Part shown: piece after piece, positions 1-13,880 of the stretch | Layout of the letters: every line of letters starts with the position of its first letter | Numbering within the stretch: the stretch's first letter is position 1 | Source: Isoetes taiwanensis | Lineage: Eukaryota; Streptophyta; Lycopodiopsida; Isoetales; Isoetaceae | Length of the DNA stretch: 64,000 nucleotides | Direction of reading: 5' to 3' | NCBI GenBank assembly: GCA_021234155.1 | Contig: JAJEKV010000026.1 | Span: 17,136,316-17,200,315, forward strand | Notes under the pieces: generated by a model | The model's input: only the letters and a program-made list of their open reading frames with translations | Told to the model about the DNA's origin: nothing | Databases searched by the model: none | Program-made: the position numbers and the translations under genes

Positions 1-987
1 AAAGAGTATTTTCAGGCAAAGCACAATGTCTTGAGTTCCTGTCATACTTGCCACAATTACATGTCTTGAGTACCTATCATGTTTGCAACAGTTCTTCTAT
101 CTGGCAGCCTCAAGAATCTGTATAGTTTTGCATTGTAGATGATGTATTGGGATAGATTTCCCTTTTGAAGTTTCATGTGTTCATATAACAACTATATGTT
201 AAAGAGAGAGATTTGTCCAGTAGCACTTTTAAAGATAACTCAGCTAGAATGGTAGAGGATATGCCATTAATCGTGGATAAGCAATTGACAACCCAGTTTC
301 GAGCTTTTGTAGACCACGGCCATCAACAATATCAATTATAAAAAATTCATGCGTAAACAGCAGCACCTTTGCTTTCAAGAAGCTGAACAATCATGCATTA
401 CAAGCCACGAAGGGTAATTTGCCAACTTTGAGGAATTTAGAGATGTATGCCATATAACAAGTTGATGTCATGTTTTATTTTTCAGGTCACCAACTCCAAG
501 TAAGAGGCAAAGGAAACAATTCCATTGCAGTGCTGATAGGCCCCTTCGGCCTCTTTATCACAATGTTCCTGGACATCAGGAGGCAACACCACAGAGTAGA
601 AATTCATATATTCAAGGTCCAAAATGATCTTGTTTCATTGCAAGATCTACATAATATTGCCATTAAAATAGGCAATAGCAGGCGTGATCAGTCTCCTTTA
701 AAATAAAGAATATTCTAAAGTCTGACATGCAATGAGTTCAATGAAATGCAATAAATCATACTATAGGCTGGATTTTTCTCTCTTGATTGCTAAAAGAACA
801 TCAGCTGCAATCCATGGAAAGCTGTATAAAATTGGCAAATGAACATACACTTTCACATGGCTATATTTTTGAAGCCAGTACTCATGGTATGTCACATGGT
901 ACCAGGCAGATGCTTTTGCCTTCCGTATTTTCAGCCTCGGAAGATGCTAGTCAAAGATGTTTTTTCTAATATGAAGGTTATGCATCC
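1..987. other. Unassigned AT-rich sequence
   Basis: I see no convincing coding region, RNA gene or repeat here. The two short open frames on the plus strand (470-706 and 787-969) show no recognisable domain and no clear splice context. The stretch lies downstream of the RDR6-like pseudogene on the opposite strand, so it may contain that gene's old 3' flank. Confidence 0.5.
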
Positions 988-1734
988 TTAACTCTTCTTT
1001 AAGATTCTCTTTATCTGGATTCTTGCCCTACGCAGTGATCTCCAAATTCTTTCCATATCCTCAAAGATACTACGGAAATCACCTCGTAACAAGGCATAGC
1101 TATATTGCACATGATCCCATATGCCATTCTGCTTTCTGCTGTTCTGTGTTTCTGCCTAGACTTATGTATCCTGATGCAAGCTCTCCTTGAGTATCAATCC
1201 CAAAGAGACCCATGATGTTTCGAAGCTTTGTCTCATATGAACACTTAATTTGCCATGCTTGATCTAAATACCTCTCAAACCCTGGTACTTCTAAACGAGG
1301 ATCAAAACATTCTCCAGCAAATGTTGGTCTGAGCAGTTGAAACTCATCATACCTGACTTCCTTAGCTTCACGAAATAAAATGCCTACGATTGTCTCTGAA
1401 CGATAAGTTTCTCGTTCATCCTTTTCCATGAAGCCTGGATATCTACAAGGCCTGAGATCATAAGGCATAACGACATGCTCACAAGTCTTGGAAGCATCTA
1501 CAGCCATGACAGCAAGTTCTGCAAAATGTTCGCATTTCCCATCAAATGCAAACATCAACAGCTTCTAATACCTTGACATCTCCCGGATGCAGACAAGGAT
1601 TCTTTGCCATCACAACTTTACCAGTAATAGGGCGTAGGGATACATCACTTGTATGGATGTCAGGGCGAGATACCCACATAAAACATTGGCCATAAGCAAG
1701 AAGTGATGCCTCATCTAAACATCGCAATAAACAC
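988..1734 (-). pseudogene. RDR6-like RNA-dependent RNA polymerase pseudogene, C-terminal part, catalytic block missing
   Basis: Plant RDR6-class enzymes convert single-stranded RNA to dsRNA for trans-acting siRNA production. The minus strand reads CLDEASLLAYGQCF and then KVVMAKNPCLHPGDVKVLEA (1734-1558), both strongly RDR-like. An acceptor-like CAG sits just before the exon start at 1734. In intact enzymes about 100 residues with the DLDGD metal-binding motif follow AVDV. Here the frame breaks at about 1555 and resumes directly at the later block (CEHFAELAVMAVDASKT, then YPGFMEKDE and LEVPGFERYLDQAW). A second shift near 1110-1150 moves the C-terminal piece (QYSYALLRGDFRSIFED) into another frame, ending at 990-988. 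The junction leaves no room for an intron, so I read a deletion with frameshift. No upstream N-terminal exons were recognised. It cannot encode an active polymerase. Confidence 0.78.
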
Positions 1735-4700
1735 CTGCCTGATGGTTAACTTGGGACTTGTAAATGAATTTGTTGAATTTGTTTTTTGCAAGTTGCTATA
1801 GAATGTATTTCTTGACATGTAGAACGTATTTTTTGAGTGCTGACCATAGGAAGGTTTAACATGTAAGATAAAGTTTGTTTTGGAAAATGCATCTTTTTGT
1901 GAACATGACAAAATATAGTTTATGTAAATTGGCGAATGCATGCTCAGTCAATACCCTATTATAAAACTTAGCTTTTTCAATCAATACAGTATTACAAACC
2001 TACACATTGAATGGGAAGTTAATTGATGGCACTTGTAAGTGTTAGAGGCACTTGTGTGTTTAGCAAAGGAGTTAATGTTCCCTAATTAAAAGCCTCCGAG
2101 CACTCATGTTCGTAGTGTTAGAAGGCACATGTTCGTAGTGTTAGAAGGCACTTAGTGTTCATTGTCCCCTAATCAAAAGCCTATGCATTGCTCCCTAATC
2201 AAAGCCTCTGCATTTTGCCATCAAGCCCTAACAATACTATCTCATTGTTTTCGTGCCAAAATCTAGGTAGGTTATAACCAGGACAATAGAGGACAAACGA
2301 TGCCATGATATAAAAATGTTTCTACTCCAAAAACCAAGGGAAAAAATGTAATTTTGAATAAGATTTAAGAAATGTGACAGCTATACCACCTGTAAAATCT
2401 TGATGTGATTTTATATTACAATACAAAAAGAAAAACGATTTTGTAAGCTATCTGAGTAGTTCTAAAACATTCTGGAAGATTTTTAATGTAGCTCTTAGAT
2501 AGTTTGTACAACAACTGATATGGAGTTCAAGAAATGCCTTCTACAATATTAGACTCTTTTGAAAAAAATAAATTTGAAAACCATGCTACACTTTAATAAA
2601 AGGCTATGCAGCTTGAGTTCCAAATAAAAAGAGCTTCGCAAATGCTAGCCATAATCATCCCAAGGCTTGGAACAATTTTGATGCAGCATGAGTTGATGGA
2701 TAACGTGATGAGCAATATCCCTTAATTATTATGTACGGAGATGAGATGAAAATGCCACCATGTATTTCCATGCAATAATGGTGCTTCTCCAGCTGAAGCA
2801 TTATAATCTATAAAAATTAAAATGTTGCTTCTACTTGACAAATTTGAAAAACTTTTAGATTCAGGATGTAGAAGTATAAAAATTACAATGTCACCCCTAC
2901 TACAAATTTGAAAACTTCTAAATTTAAAGTATGCCTGCAAACAAATATGTTGCACATCCTCTACAAAATAATGGCCTTCAATATTCATGCGAGGAAACTC
3001 GGATGGTTGCATGGAGTATCCATGCAAGGAAAAACTAAACTGTAAATAAATAAGCAGATTTGATAAATAAATAGTTCAAAAGACGATCAAATGGATCCTA
3101 ACAGTGGATGGAAAAAAACACAACTCCAAATAACACTTTAACTTCGTATGAAACATGGGTGGATTTACAAAAGAAAGCGAGGCATACAAAACTTTGACAC
3201 ATCCACTAGCTTAGAACAAAGATTTGAAGACATACCTGCAACCAAAATTGTATCCTCCTAATTGATGGAGAATTCTTGAACTGAACTCTATAAAAAGTTT
3301 CATTGGCATAGAGGAGTAGAGTTTCATCCATTCCAACATCATTACCAAGTTCATCTGCTTTACTGACCAAACGTGACTCTGTTCTACAACACAACAATCA
3401 AATAGGCAGAGCACATATCCAATGTATCCAAATAGGCAGAGCACATATCAAAATAGGATGTCAGCTTTAAGAATACAAACCTCGTGGAATCATGGTCATA
3501 ACCAAGGAAGCAAAACAAATGGAAAGACATCAACATTGGTCTCTACACGAAGCCAGTCCACAACACTTTCAATAAGATGCTCTGCCCTGGAAGCAGAGCT
3601 TCCATACTCATGCACGGCAATAACCAGATGGAGAAGGAACAAAGATGAAGTGCACCACTTGGAAAAACAAATAGCACTCCATAAATTAAGGATTGTGTTT
3701 GCTGGAAATACCACAAAGAGAATTAAGGAGGATCTGAATACCATTTTGCAGAGCTCCAACAGGATCAATACTTCCCTGATCCTTCTTTTTGAGAAAACCA
3801 TGTGCGATTCATCCTCAGCAGCTTGGCGAGCCAAAAACAAGACACTGGCGAAAACACACATCCGGTTAGGCAGTTCGAACATCGCCCCCTCCCCAGAATG
3901 GGATGACCGCTAGTTTATTGCCAGTAACAAGTTTGTAGTAGTTTTTTGCATATTCTAGGAATATACTGGCATGTACCAAGAATATGTTGAAAACCCATAC
4001 AAGCAAGGGATTGCCCCCCTAGGGGCAACCCAAAAACTTTCTAGTGGAATTTATGCAATTGCTGGAATGGCGTAGTGGTGGATATTGGCATAATTCCGAG
4101 GTTGCATTTACAGGTACTGCAGAACAATTGGTCCTACTTATATTGACGAATTAACATGTTTTTGAAGATAGAAAATGATTGCCTAATGCTAAGAACCTAC
4201 TACCTAATGTGCTGTTTGCATGTCCTTTAGGCTTGTTTAGAATATGGTTGTTGATCTTTAACAAACAAAACCGTAGATATATTCCAAGAATCATTCTTAA
4301 GAGATAGCAATAGACTAATACCTGGTGGAAAATTTTGTTTGAAACCACTCTTCTCTGCCTTGGATCTGTTAAGTATGTCGCCATGAGAAATAACAAATAA
4401 TAGTACCTCAAAATAGAAATTACTTTGAAATACAACATATGTTTGAAATTCATCAAACCCGAGGAGAGGGCTTGTTGGAGAGCAGGGAATACCAGATTGA
4501 GATGCCAAAGTAACTATTTACAGAAGAGCCCAGACCCAGAAGCAGATTCATGTGTCCATTTTCAGTGCAGGCACTAATGATGGCCTTCCAAGAAAATAAT
4601 GACATTTGTCTTCCAAAGATATAACAGCAAAGAAAATAAAAAAAGCGCAAGGAATGAAGTAGGAGGAAAAGAGACTGAAGGGCATCACTGAAGGGCCGTC

Positions 4701-4890
4701 GGATCAAATTTCTCATCCAAGGAATTCTCTGACCCGGTGTTCGGTGCGTCTGAGTTTGCTTTCACGCTCAATCTTCGAGTTACCTGAAATAGCATAAGAA
4801 ATAGCACAACTGAACCACAAAGACACAGTCCAACAAGAGAGGCACTTATCCTAACTTCGCTCAGACGAAGAACTGTGAAGGAAAAGCTCA
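1735..4890. other. Intergenic or intronic sequence, possible unidentified minus-strand exons
   Basis: No family is recognised. Several minus-strand frames look exon-like: 3882-3496 (includes ESVVDWLRVETNVDVFP), 3397-3240 (includes DETLLLYANETFYRVQF), and about 4780-4688, which follows an acceptor-like CAG and reads VTRRLSVKANS. They could be exons of one minus-strand gene or of the missing 5' part of the RDR pseudogene. I could not match them to a family or join them in one phase. 2090-2160 has a short near-tandem repeat (GTTCGTAGTGTTAGAAGGCA, twice). Confidence 0.3.
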
Positions 4891-5964
4891 AGGAAGGGAG
4901 GCGGATGTGGCTGACATGCTATGCTGATGTGGGTGATCATCTGGACACCTTAGGGCCAGATTCGACTTGCGGCAGTGGCACTTCTTAAAAAAATTTCAAT
5001 TTCCGCCTCCTTTTTTAAGAGCGACGATTTGTGTGATTCCATTTGTGGCAGTAGGTAGTTTCAAATAGATGTTCAAGATTGCTCTCTCACTTAATCTACG
5101 GCAAGATTCGTCTGTCACTTAACTCAAATTCTAAAGGACAGGGGATCACCCGTGCCAATTAATCCAGTGTTTTGGAGTTAAGCAGGAGTGTTTTTGGTTG
5201 ACGGCAAGCGTCAGTTATGCCGTGTCACTACAGAATTGGTTGAGGCTTAAATGCCACTCGTCTATCTTTCAAAGTCGAATCCGGCCGTTAGAATTGCACG
5301 AAATTGTGTATCTCGAGTTAGGCAAACCCTGCTAAAAACTTTGGAAAAACCATTTGCCACCGTAACGTAATGGCACGAAATACAGATGTTTTTGCCAAGG
5401 CTTTTGGATGATGACGTATACCCTAAATAGATCGCCAGTACACCCCAATATTTCAGTGCAAATCGGCCGGCAGGTCCCTTTGTATTTTTGAGCTATGTCC
5501 GACACAGCAGATCTCACAACTTAGCCTAAGCAGCGGGGGCTCGCGTAGCTATCGTCGGTCGCTTCTAATCATCGTCTTATATCTCTTTTACAGAATTTGG
5601 TTAAGAGGAAGAGATCAGGTGTGAAGTGACCAGTTTCATTTCTAGTCTTCGCTTTTGATAATGCTGTTGATCTAGATTGTATCGATAATTTTGTGGGCGT
5701 CAAACCGAAATGATGAGATCCGCAAGTTATGTATCTTGAGATGATGGTAGTAGTTTTAGCATCTAGGGTTGCAGGTTATACTGTTAAATTCATTGTTAAA
5801 CTTTGATACATATACTGGTGAACGTAAAGATCAGGCAGGTTGCCAACGGAAGCCGCAATTATAGTGGATTTGCAGTGAATTTCTTATTTTCTTGTCAACG
5901 GAATTGAAGCAGATCAATGTGAACTATAATTGGGTGCAAATCAGAGGAAAACACATCAACAACA
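4891..5964 (+). promoter_or_regulatory. Upstream region and probable 5' UTR of the SEC24-like gene
   Basis: This stretch precedes the SEC24 start codon and has no long reading frame. A pyrimidine-rich CTCTTTTACAG near 5590 followed by GAGATCAGGTGTGA could be splice sites of a 5' UTR intron, but this is inference. The core promoter and transcription start cannot be fixed by eye. Confidence 0.3.
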
Positions 5965-8900
5965 ATGAGTACACCTAGTCCAGGAAGACAGGATGGCCAA
6001 ACTGGAGCATTTCAATCCCCACAACCTTTTAGTGGTTTTAATCCGACCCGCCCTGCACCGGGTCGTCCCTATAATCCTACTGTAGGTGGGTCTTATCAAC
6101 CTCCCGCTCCACATCAAGTACCTCGTCCTTCATTTCCAGGTGAAGCTCAACCTCCGCCACCTCCAATGCCAGGCTATGCACAACTTGCTGCCTCTCAACA
6201 CTTTCAGCAGCCTACAATGAGAACCCCTATACCATATGTCCCTGCCAGTCAGCCTCCCAAGGCTTTTGGAGGTCCATATGCATCACAGCCTTCTACTGGG
6301 GCACAACCAAGACGTCCACAAATGCCTCCTCCAGTATCTTATATGGGGAATCAACCTCCTTCAGCTGGAAACGCACCACCACCTTATGCTGGAGTGCAAC
6401 CAACAACACCTGCAGTGCAGGCACCTGCTGCTGGAATGCAAGCCACCTTACCTCCTACGGCCTCAACAGCTCCTACTTTCAGACCTGTGCAATATGGATA
6501 TGGAGGAGGGCCTCCCCAGGGTCAAATTCCACCTCCCACTGTACCCTCTCAACCCCTACCTAGTTACGGGTCCGTGCCACCCCAAGCTCCACCTAGTAGG
6601 CTGGTATCAACACAACTCCCGGCACCAGCACCAGCCCCTGGTCATCTATCAGCACCAAGTGCCAGTTATGGGCCATCGAATCCTTCTGTTCAGCCTGCTT
6701 CATACATTGGGCCGCAGGCTCCAGGGTTCTATCCAGCATCAACTCATCCAACAGCAGCACCGCCATCCATTGGAGGTTATGGAGCTGCAACAAATTTGGT
6801 TGAAGAATTTGAATCTTTATCACTTATGTCTGCACCTGGATCTCTGGAGGCAAGGATAAATCCAGTCTCTCTCCCTCGGCCTACAGATGAGGAACCTACC
6901 ATCCCTTTCTCAGCAAATTGTCACCCAAGGTACTTCCGTCTCACATGTAATGCTGTACCTAATGCACATTCCTTAGCTGCAAGATGGCATCTGCCTTTAG
7001 GCGCTGTTGTTGATCCACTTGCAGAGGCTCCAGAAGGGGTAAGAAGCCTAATTATGAGATAAAAAGTGATTGAAGTGTTACTGATGTCTCGTCTTTATTT
7101 TCTAGGAAGAAGTTCCAGTTGTCAACTTTGGGACCTCTGGAATAGTCAGATGCCGAAGGTGTAGGACTTACATTAATCCATATGCAATGTTTACTGATAA
7201 TGGAAGGCATTGGCGATGTAATGTATGCCAGCTATTAAATGAAGGTGAGCAGTCTCTTTTGTAGCAGAGAATGGATTTATTTGTCAATCTGACGCTTACC
7301 ATGTAAATATTTTCGTGGTGGTATCCAGTCATTTTACACTTCTTGTATTTTACTTGCATGTAGTTCCTATGGACTATTTCTGTGCCCTGGATGCAAATGG
7401 GAAGCGAAGAGATGTCGATGAACGCCCTGAACTTTCCCAAGGTAGCGTGGAATTTGTGGCACCTGCTGAATATATGGTGCGGCCGCCAATGCCACCGGTG
7501 TATTTTTTTCTCATCGATGTTTCAGTTGCTTCAGTCAAATCTGGTATGCTACAGGTATTATCTCAGGTGCCACAGGTTCTTTGTATTTGTTATTACATTA
7601 GGTTGTGAGTTCCTTATCTCATATTTGATGGTCGAGCATGGACTGGATCATTTTATAATTAATATGATTGGACCTAAAGCCGCAGTAAAAATGAGTTGGC
7701 AAACACATGCAAAGAATATTAGAAGCATATAGAACTTGAACATCCAATTAAACATGTTGTAAATATTGTTTTGAACACGGGGAATTGGGTCATGTTTTAT
7801 GGAATATATTAGGTTACTATTTACAAATGGCCATTCTTTTAGAAGCATGTTAGCACCACTGTTATTGGCTTCAACAACAATAAGCTTTCTTGTATGGGTT
7901 GTTTAAGCTTAGTTTTCACCTATGATGGCCATGTGATGCCCATGTATAAATTCCCTTGGATACCAAAATCCATTTCCCTTGAATCACAAAGAAATTATAT
8001 TATTCCAACTCAAAATAGTGCTGATTTTGTTGAGGTTATTTGATGGTCACATTATTTATAACTTCAGGTTGCAGTGGATACAATAAAATCATGCTTGGAT
8101 GATTTACCAGGATCGCCAAGAACACAAGTAGGATTTTTGACATTTGACAGTACTTTACATTTTTACAATCTCAAGGTACACTCTTGTGGTCCTTTAAACC
8201 CTTATATAATGCTGCAGTACTTTGTCTTAAAGCTGATATGTTGTCTGGAATAATTTTTATGCAGTCATCATTGACGCAGCCGCAAATGGTGGTCATGGCG
8301 CAATTAGATGATCTATTTTTGCCTATGCCCGATGATTTGTTGGTCCATCTTACAGAGTCACGAACGGTTGTAGAAGCTCTTTTGGACAACCTTCCATCTA
8401 CTTTTGCAGATAACACAAATATTGAATCAGCATTAGGTCCTGCCTTGCAAGCGGTGGCAATGCTCATGGTTCGTATATTTGAGATCGGAAATGTCCAACT
8501 TTGTCTTTAATAGACTGGAATTTCATATAGTTGGTATCTTCCATCTGCAGGGTCAACTAGGAGGGAAACTACTCATATTCCAGAGCACTCTACCATCCCT
8601 AGGTGTGGGAAGGCTCAAATTACGGGGAGAGGATCCCCGAATTTATGGTACGGATAAGGAGCATACCATACGCGTTGCAGACGAGCAGTTTTATAAACAA
8701 ATGGCAGCTGACTTTTCAAAATATCAGATTGGCGTGAATATTTATGCATTTTCTGAAAAGTATACTGACTTGGCATCATTGGGTAAGATGCTTTAGTTAG
8801 ACATCTGGTTCTTATTTGTCACATGACTGTCTATATGTTGTGATTACAGGAACCCTTTCGAAGTACACTGGTGGTCAGGTATTCTATTATCCAGGATTTC

Positions 8901-10792
8901 AGGAAGCTTCTGATGGAGAGAAATTCAGATATGAGCTTGCCAGGGATTTAAAGAGGGAAACAGCTTGGGAGGCTGTTATGCGTATTCGTTGTGGGAAAGG
9001 TATCACAGATCATTGAACACAGATTCTCTCATGTCTTCCTTACACATTGTTTTTTTAAGTCAAATGTTGCTTATGTGTCTGTCCTCTAAAACAGGGATCA
9101 AGTATTCTAGTTTCCATGGTCATTTCATGCTCAGGAGCTCAGATCTATTATCCCTTCCAGCGGTGGATTGTGATAAGACATTTGCAGTCCAGTTTGCATT
9201 AGAAGATACATTGTTGACAAGTCAAACTGTCTATTTCCAAGTTGCTTTGTTGTATCCTTCAATTCAAGTTATCATTATTTGGGTAACTGCTTCCTATTGG
9301 CACTATTCCTTTATTATATAAGGCATGTTTATGTTTATGTGTATTCCTTCATGTATGGTGGCATAGATATACATCTTCTGTGGGTGAGAGACGCATCAGA
9401 GTTCATACCCTAGCTGCTCCAGTGGTCAGCGATCTGAGTGAAATGTATCGGGCTGCTGATGCAGGTGCAATTGTTGGCGTTCTGAGCAGGCTTGGTAAAG
9501 TTTTTACTCTATTGATAATTGTAACAGGTTCTCAGCTCTTGACATGTCTTATCGATTATTGTATTGTTGGCAATTTATACCTTAAATTAGAAAATTGAGA
9601 TGAGATGTTAATCTGTAAACTGAGATGCATGTTTGATATGAACAGCAATTGACAAATCACTGAATACAAAGTTGGAGGATGCTCGTCAGAGTCTACAGAC
9701 GCGTTTGGTTAATGCACTACGGGAATACCGTAATCTATATGCTGTGAAACATCAGTTAATGGGACGTTTAGTATACCCAGAATCGTTGAAACTACTTCCA
9801 CTTTACATACTGTGCCTCTGCAAGAGCTTGGCATTGCGAGGAGGCTTCATGGATGCTCACCCAGATGAACGTTCTGTGGCTGGCTATGAAATTATGACAA
9901 TGTCCTGTTCTCGACTTCTAAAGCTCATCTATCCATCATTGTTTCGGGTTGATGAATTCTTGTTGCAGGTACGTGCTTCTGGAAGACTCTTCCATTTATC
10001 AGTATACTGTGCTTCTTTTAATACTGACATTTGGTTGGGCAGGGCGATAAATCAGAACCTGGGGATCTTATTTATCCTCAACGACATCCATTGTCCATGG
10101 AAGTCCTTGATCCACGTGGCGCGTTCCTGTTCTATGATGGCTTCAGATTTGTTCTGTGGCTTGGGAATCTTTTGCAAACAGATTTTGTTATACAGCTACT
10201 AGGACAAGAGGTTGCTAGCAGTGCTGATTTGAGAAAGGTTAGTCATTACTAAACATTTTGTTGGTTTTGTCCCCATTATTTATTGAATCATCTTGCGACA
10301 TGATCTTAACTGGACCTTAACTGTAGGGCTATTTTGGCATAATAATTAAACTACATGAAGGGCTAGGTTTGCGCCATCTCTGCATAGGACATGGAGCACT
10401 TTTTGTTGCCTGCTTATGATGTCAAGTGGTTCACAGTAAAGCAGCATGTTGTTTAAATCTTCTGCCTGCTTACTTGCATATGACATTGAGGAACTTATAC
10501 CAAAGCATGGTGTTTTCCTAAGCCTAAAAGGGTTATAACCTGGGCATTTTTCCTGCAGGTCGTAGTGGTAGAGCAGAATACTGAACCATCACGGCGCTTT
10601 CATCGTCTTTTGGACAAGCTGCGGAAGGGCATTCCTGCGTGTTATCAGCAACTCTTTGTTGTACGCCGAGGAGAACAACCCCGAGAAAATAACTTGTTAC
10701 TTGCAAATCTTTCCGAGGATCGAAATGGTGGTCTCCTTGGATATGCAGATTGGATGGTTCACCTCTATAGACAAGTTCAGCAGAAGATTTAG
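5965..10792 (+). CDS. SEC24: SEC24-type COPII coat protein (C/D-like), 12 exons, intact
   Basis: SEC24 pairs with SEC23 in the inner COPII coat and selects cargo at ER exit sites. Exons: 5965-7038, 7106-7244, 7364-7554, 8068-8175, 8265-8468, 8551-8782, 8850-8999, 9095-9251, 9367-9494, 9646-9968, 10043-10237, 10559-10792. All junctions are GT-AG, phases agree, and the joined frame is 1044 residues. The N-terminal 280 residues are Pro/Gln/Gly-rich and disordered. The zinc finger (RCRRC ... WRCNVC) spans exons 1-2. The trunk starts at [11 protein letters not shown], followed by beta-barrel, helical ([19 protein letters not shown]) and gelsolin-like ([16 protein letters not shown]) parts. ATG 5965 is the first Met before the Pro-rich tail. 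[10 protein letters not shown] before the finger recalls the plant SEC24C/D (CEF) type. No truncation is visible, so this is the best-supported functional gene in the window. Confidence 0.95.
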
Positions 10793-11989
10793 AATGTACT
10801 TTATTCATTTGATTTCTCATTTTAATTTTGCCGTCCTATGAAGTTTGTACAGATTCTGTCCCCACTTTGGTTCCTAACAATTGTTGGGTATAACTAGAAA
10901 AGCTTGGACTATACACTCATTAATTTGTTATACCATCTCCCACCCTTGAGCTGGACGTCATAGGGGAGATGCCGATTGTGCACAATTGTTTAACTATTTT
11001 TGGCCTTCGTTGTCAATCAGATATCCATGAATCAAGGGATGGTGTAGTGTTAGGTGAGCTAAAGATTGTGCACATTTGTTTAACTAGTTTTGGCCTTCAT
11101 TAGTAGCATGCAGCGGTGTTAGGTGAGCTAAAAGAAAGAACATGTAAATAGTAATCAATCCAGACGAGGATTGAAGGGTTATTGTTATGTATGTGACTGG
11201 GTATGTATGGTGAACGGGCGAGTGATGTTTTAGACCTTAAGGCGACGTTCCCATGAGCCTGACCTGACCGCAAAAGAGTGAGGTCGAGGTTGAAGTGCGA
11301 AGAAGATTGTTACCATGCGACCGCAATATTCTTTTACTCAGAAACCAGAAACCGGCTAGATCTTCACTGGCTTTGAAATTCACCGGCTGCTTCATCGGTT
11401 GCTTGCTTCTTCGTCACCTGTTGATTCGTTAAAAGGCAACAACCCGACCTTTTAGAAATGGTCTTTCATTTTGGAAAAATCCGAGTTTTCTTTAAAGGCA
11501 ACCTTAACTCTGCTGCATGGGAACTGGAAAAAACAGAGTCCGGTCGGTTCCATGGGAACGTTCCCTAAGAACAGACGAAAACCAGGTGGCAACCTACTTT
11601 GCATGATGGCAAAGTTAAATCAATTGGGCAAGCAACATAGAAGTGTTCATCTTTGTTGAAGACCTGCCCATCCATTGTGCACCCTGTTGAAAAAACACTT
11701 CTCAAGGTGCATTAGGAGCACGATTCAAGAGCAAGCGACGGTAGAACATGTGAGCAAGCTTTGTGGAAAATGGGCGAGCCGTCGTGTAGGGCAAGTTTAA
11801 AATCTCTTTCAAGAGGATATGATAAGAAAATATGAATACACAATTGAAAATGCCGAAAGAACCATTCATCTGTTACAAGAAATTTATGGGAGACCACCGC
11901 GAACATTTCTTTTGCCGACCCACTTAGACAGTTTGAATTGTGTTTATTAAAAATGGAGTGATGTTGGGTTTGGTATCAGTTGAAGGATC

Positions 11990-12125
11990 TAGGTATTGCG
12001 GGGTCTAGGTATATGGTCCAAGAGTTCTACACTACAAAAATTTCTTTGAGTTATATATGGGATCGAGTATTGCGAAGATCTATGTATATGGTCTTGGAGT
12101 TCTATGCTATAGATATTTGTTTGAG
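11990..12125. repeat. Diverged two-copy tandem repeat, about 85 bp
   Basis: Two imperfect copies share the order 'TCTAGGTATATGGTCC-AGAGTTCTA' then 'TCTATGTATATGGTCTTGGAG', each followed by a TTTGAGTT-type segment. The copies differ at several positions, so the duplication is not recent. Confidence 0.5.
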
Positions 12126-13740
12126 TTTAAGTTGTACTAGTAAACGTGTGCCAGGCGTTGCCGCGCTAAATATCCCGGCTTGTGTTTTTACTTGGCATTT
12201 AATGTCCATATATGCGCAACTTTCAACAGCACTATAGGTTGATGCTTGCATTATTTTTGTAACTGTTTCTGTTGTTGAGATTGTCAGATGTATCATCAAT
12301 GTATTAACTTTGCGTTTATAAGATGGATAGATTTTTTAACGTCCACGAAAACCAGAAGGTCATCGAAAAACAATGCTTTATAAGTTGAGTGGAGGGGCAA
12401 GTAAACAAAGTGGAAATTTTGGGAAGACAGTGCAAAAGTTATGCTCAAAATGTCACTTCATTCAAGAAGTCATCGATCATAGAAAGCTAGACCTCTTCCC
12501 ATAGTTGTAGTGGATTCGATGGTTCACAATGTAAAATGATCATGGAGAACATGTGCCACATTTGTGGTGGCATGCCCCATGCTGCTGTTGTTGCATCCTG
12601 AAGAGATTCGAGCCATTTTGTGGCATCTCAAAATAACCCACGAAGACAACAAGGTTCTATATATTTGCAAATACCTCCCCGAAAAGAGCATAAATCTTGA
12701 AAACTAATTGCACTTGTTACACGGGTCTATAGCGGCCGTAGATAATATCGCTCTCCTTCTGAAGGATTAACAAAGTACATGCATCCGAAATAAAAGAATA
12801 TGAGACATCTCCAAAACATGCATGGTTTCATACGTGAAAATGCCAGCTTAGAAGTAGTAAGTACATAAACAAAAGATTTTCTTTCTCTAAATATTCTAAA
12901 TATGAGTTTCTTAGCAAAATCCTTTATCTACTTATAATCATGTTTGTGGAAAATAAATATCACTATAGGAAGAAACATTTTTATAGTCGAGCATTGCCAC
13001 ATGCTACACATCTAGATCATTTTGTACCATTACATACAAAATATGTTATATAACACTTGTGAACCTTTGAACTCACACGTATATGGGATTTACAATATGT
13101 ACTATCAAGGGACTAATGAAATTATCAAAGTTTACTTCGATCTTAGATGTTTTCGGCTGTGCAAACCCAAACGATTCCCGAACAGACCATTCACCAAATG
13201 ATCTCATGTAGGAAGGAAAGTGGAAGATTAAATAATAGTTTCAAGCATCACCCCAATACTGCCCATGCAATAATATGGGTCTAAAGGAAAATGCCTTCCA
13301 TTAGGGATTGAGAATGCAATGGTGTGTAAATACATCATTGATAGATAATCACACCATGCAAGAGAGGTATATGCCGCTTTGGAAGTAATGGCTTCCAACT
13401 TCAAAATGTAGATACTGTAAATGGATGCCCAACATTATTGCGATATGTAAGGGTGCAACTCATAAAAGACATGCACATATGGATTTATCTTCTATAGCTA
13501 AAAGTCTTAAATTTTCTTATAAGCATGGCCACCATAAGATATGGATGTGTTATATAGCCCACATAAGGTCTTTCTCATATTAAGTGTATTCATAACAATG
13601 AAACAACCATATAAGCCTTTTGAGCTAAGCAAATTGTATAACATTTGGAAGATTGAAAAATTGGTTAGTATGATGATCAGATACAACTCACTTATCGTTG
13701 TTCAATATAGCATGGAATGATAATAGTCGTTTGTCAGTGG

Positions 13741-13880
13741 AAATATGCTATGCATGGAGTGTGTTTATCTCCAATGTGTCATGGATTGTGTTTATCTCCA
13801 ATGTGTAGGCAAATATGCTATGCATGGAGTGTGTTTATCTCCAATGTGTCATGGATTGTGTTTACCTCCAATGTGTATGA
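13741..13880. repeat. Tandem repeat, 70-bp period, two copies
   Basis: AAATATGCTATGCATGGAGT starts at 13741 and again at 13811, so the period is 70 bp. Within each unit, GTGTTTATCTCCAATGTGT occurs twice about 28 bp apart, making a higher-order repeat. One C/T change separates the last sub-copies, so the expansion looks recent. Confidence 0.85.

Noticed and set aside
6236-6859. 207-residue plus-strand frame inside SEC24 exon 1
   Set aside because: It is an alternative frame of the Pro/Gln-rich coding exon, whose true frame continues into a complete SEC24.
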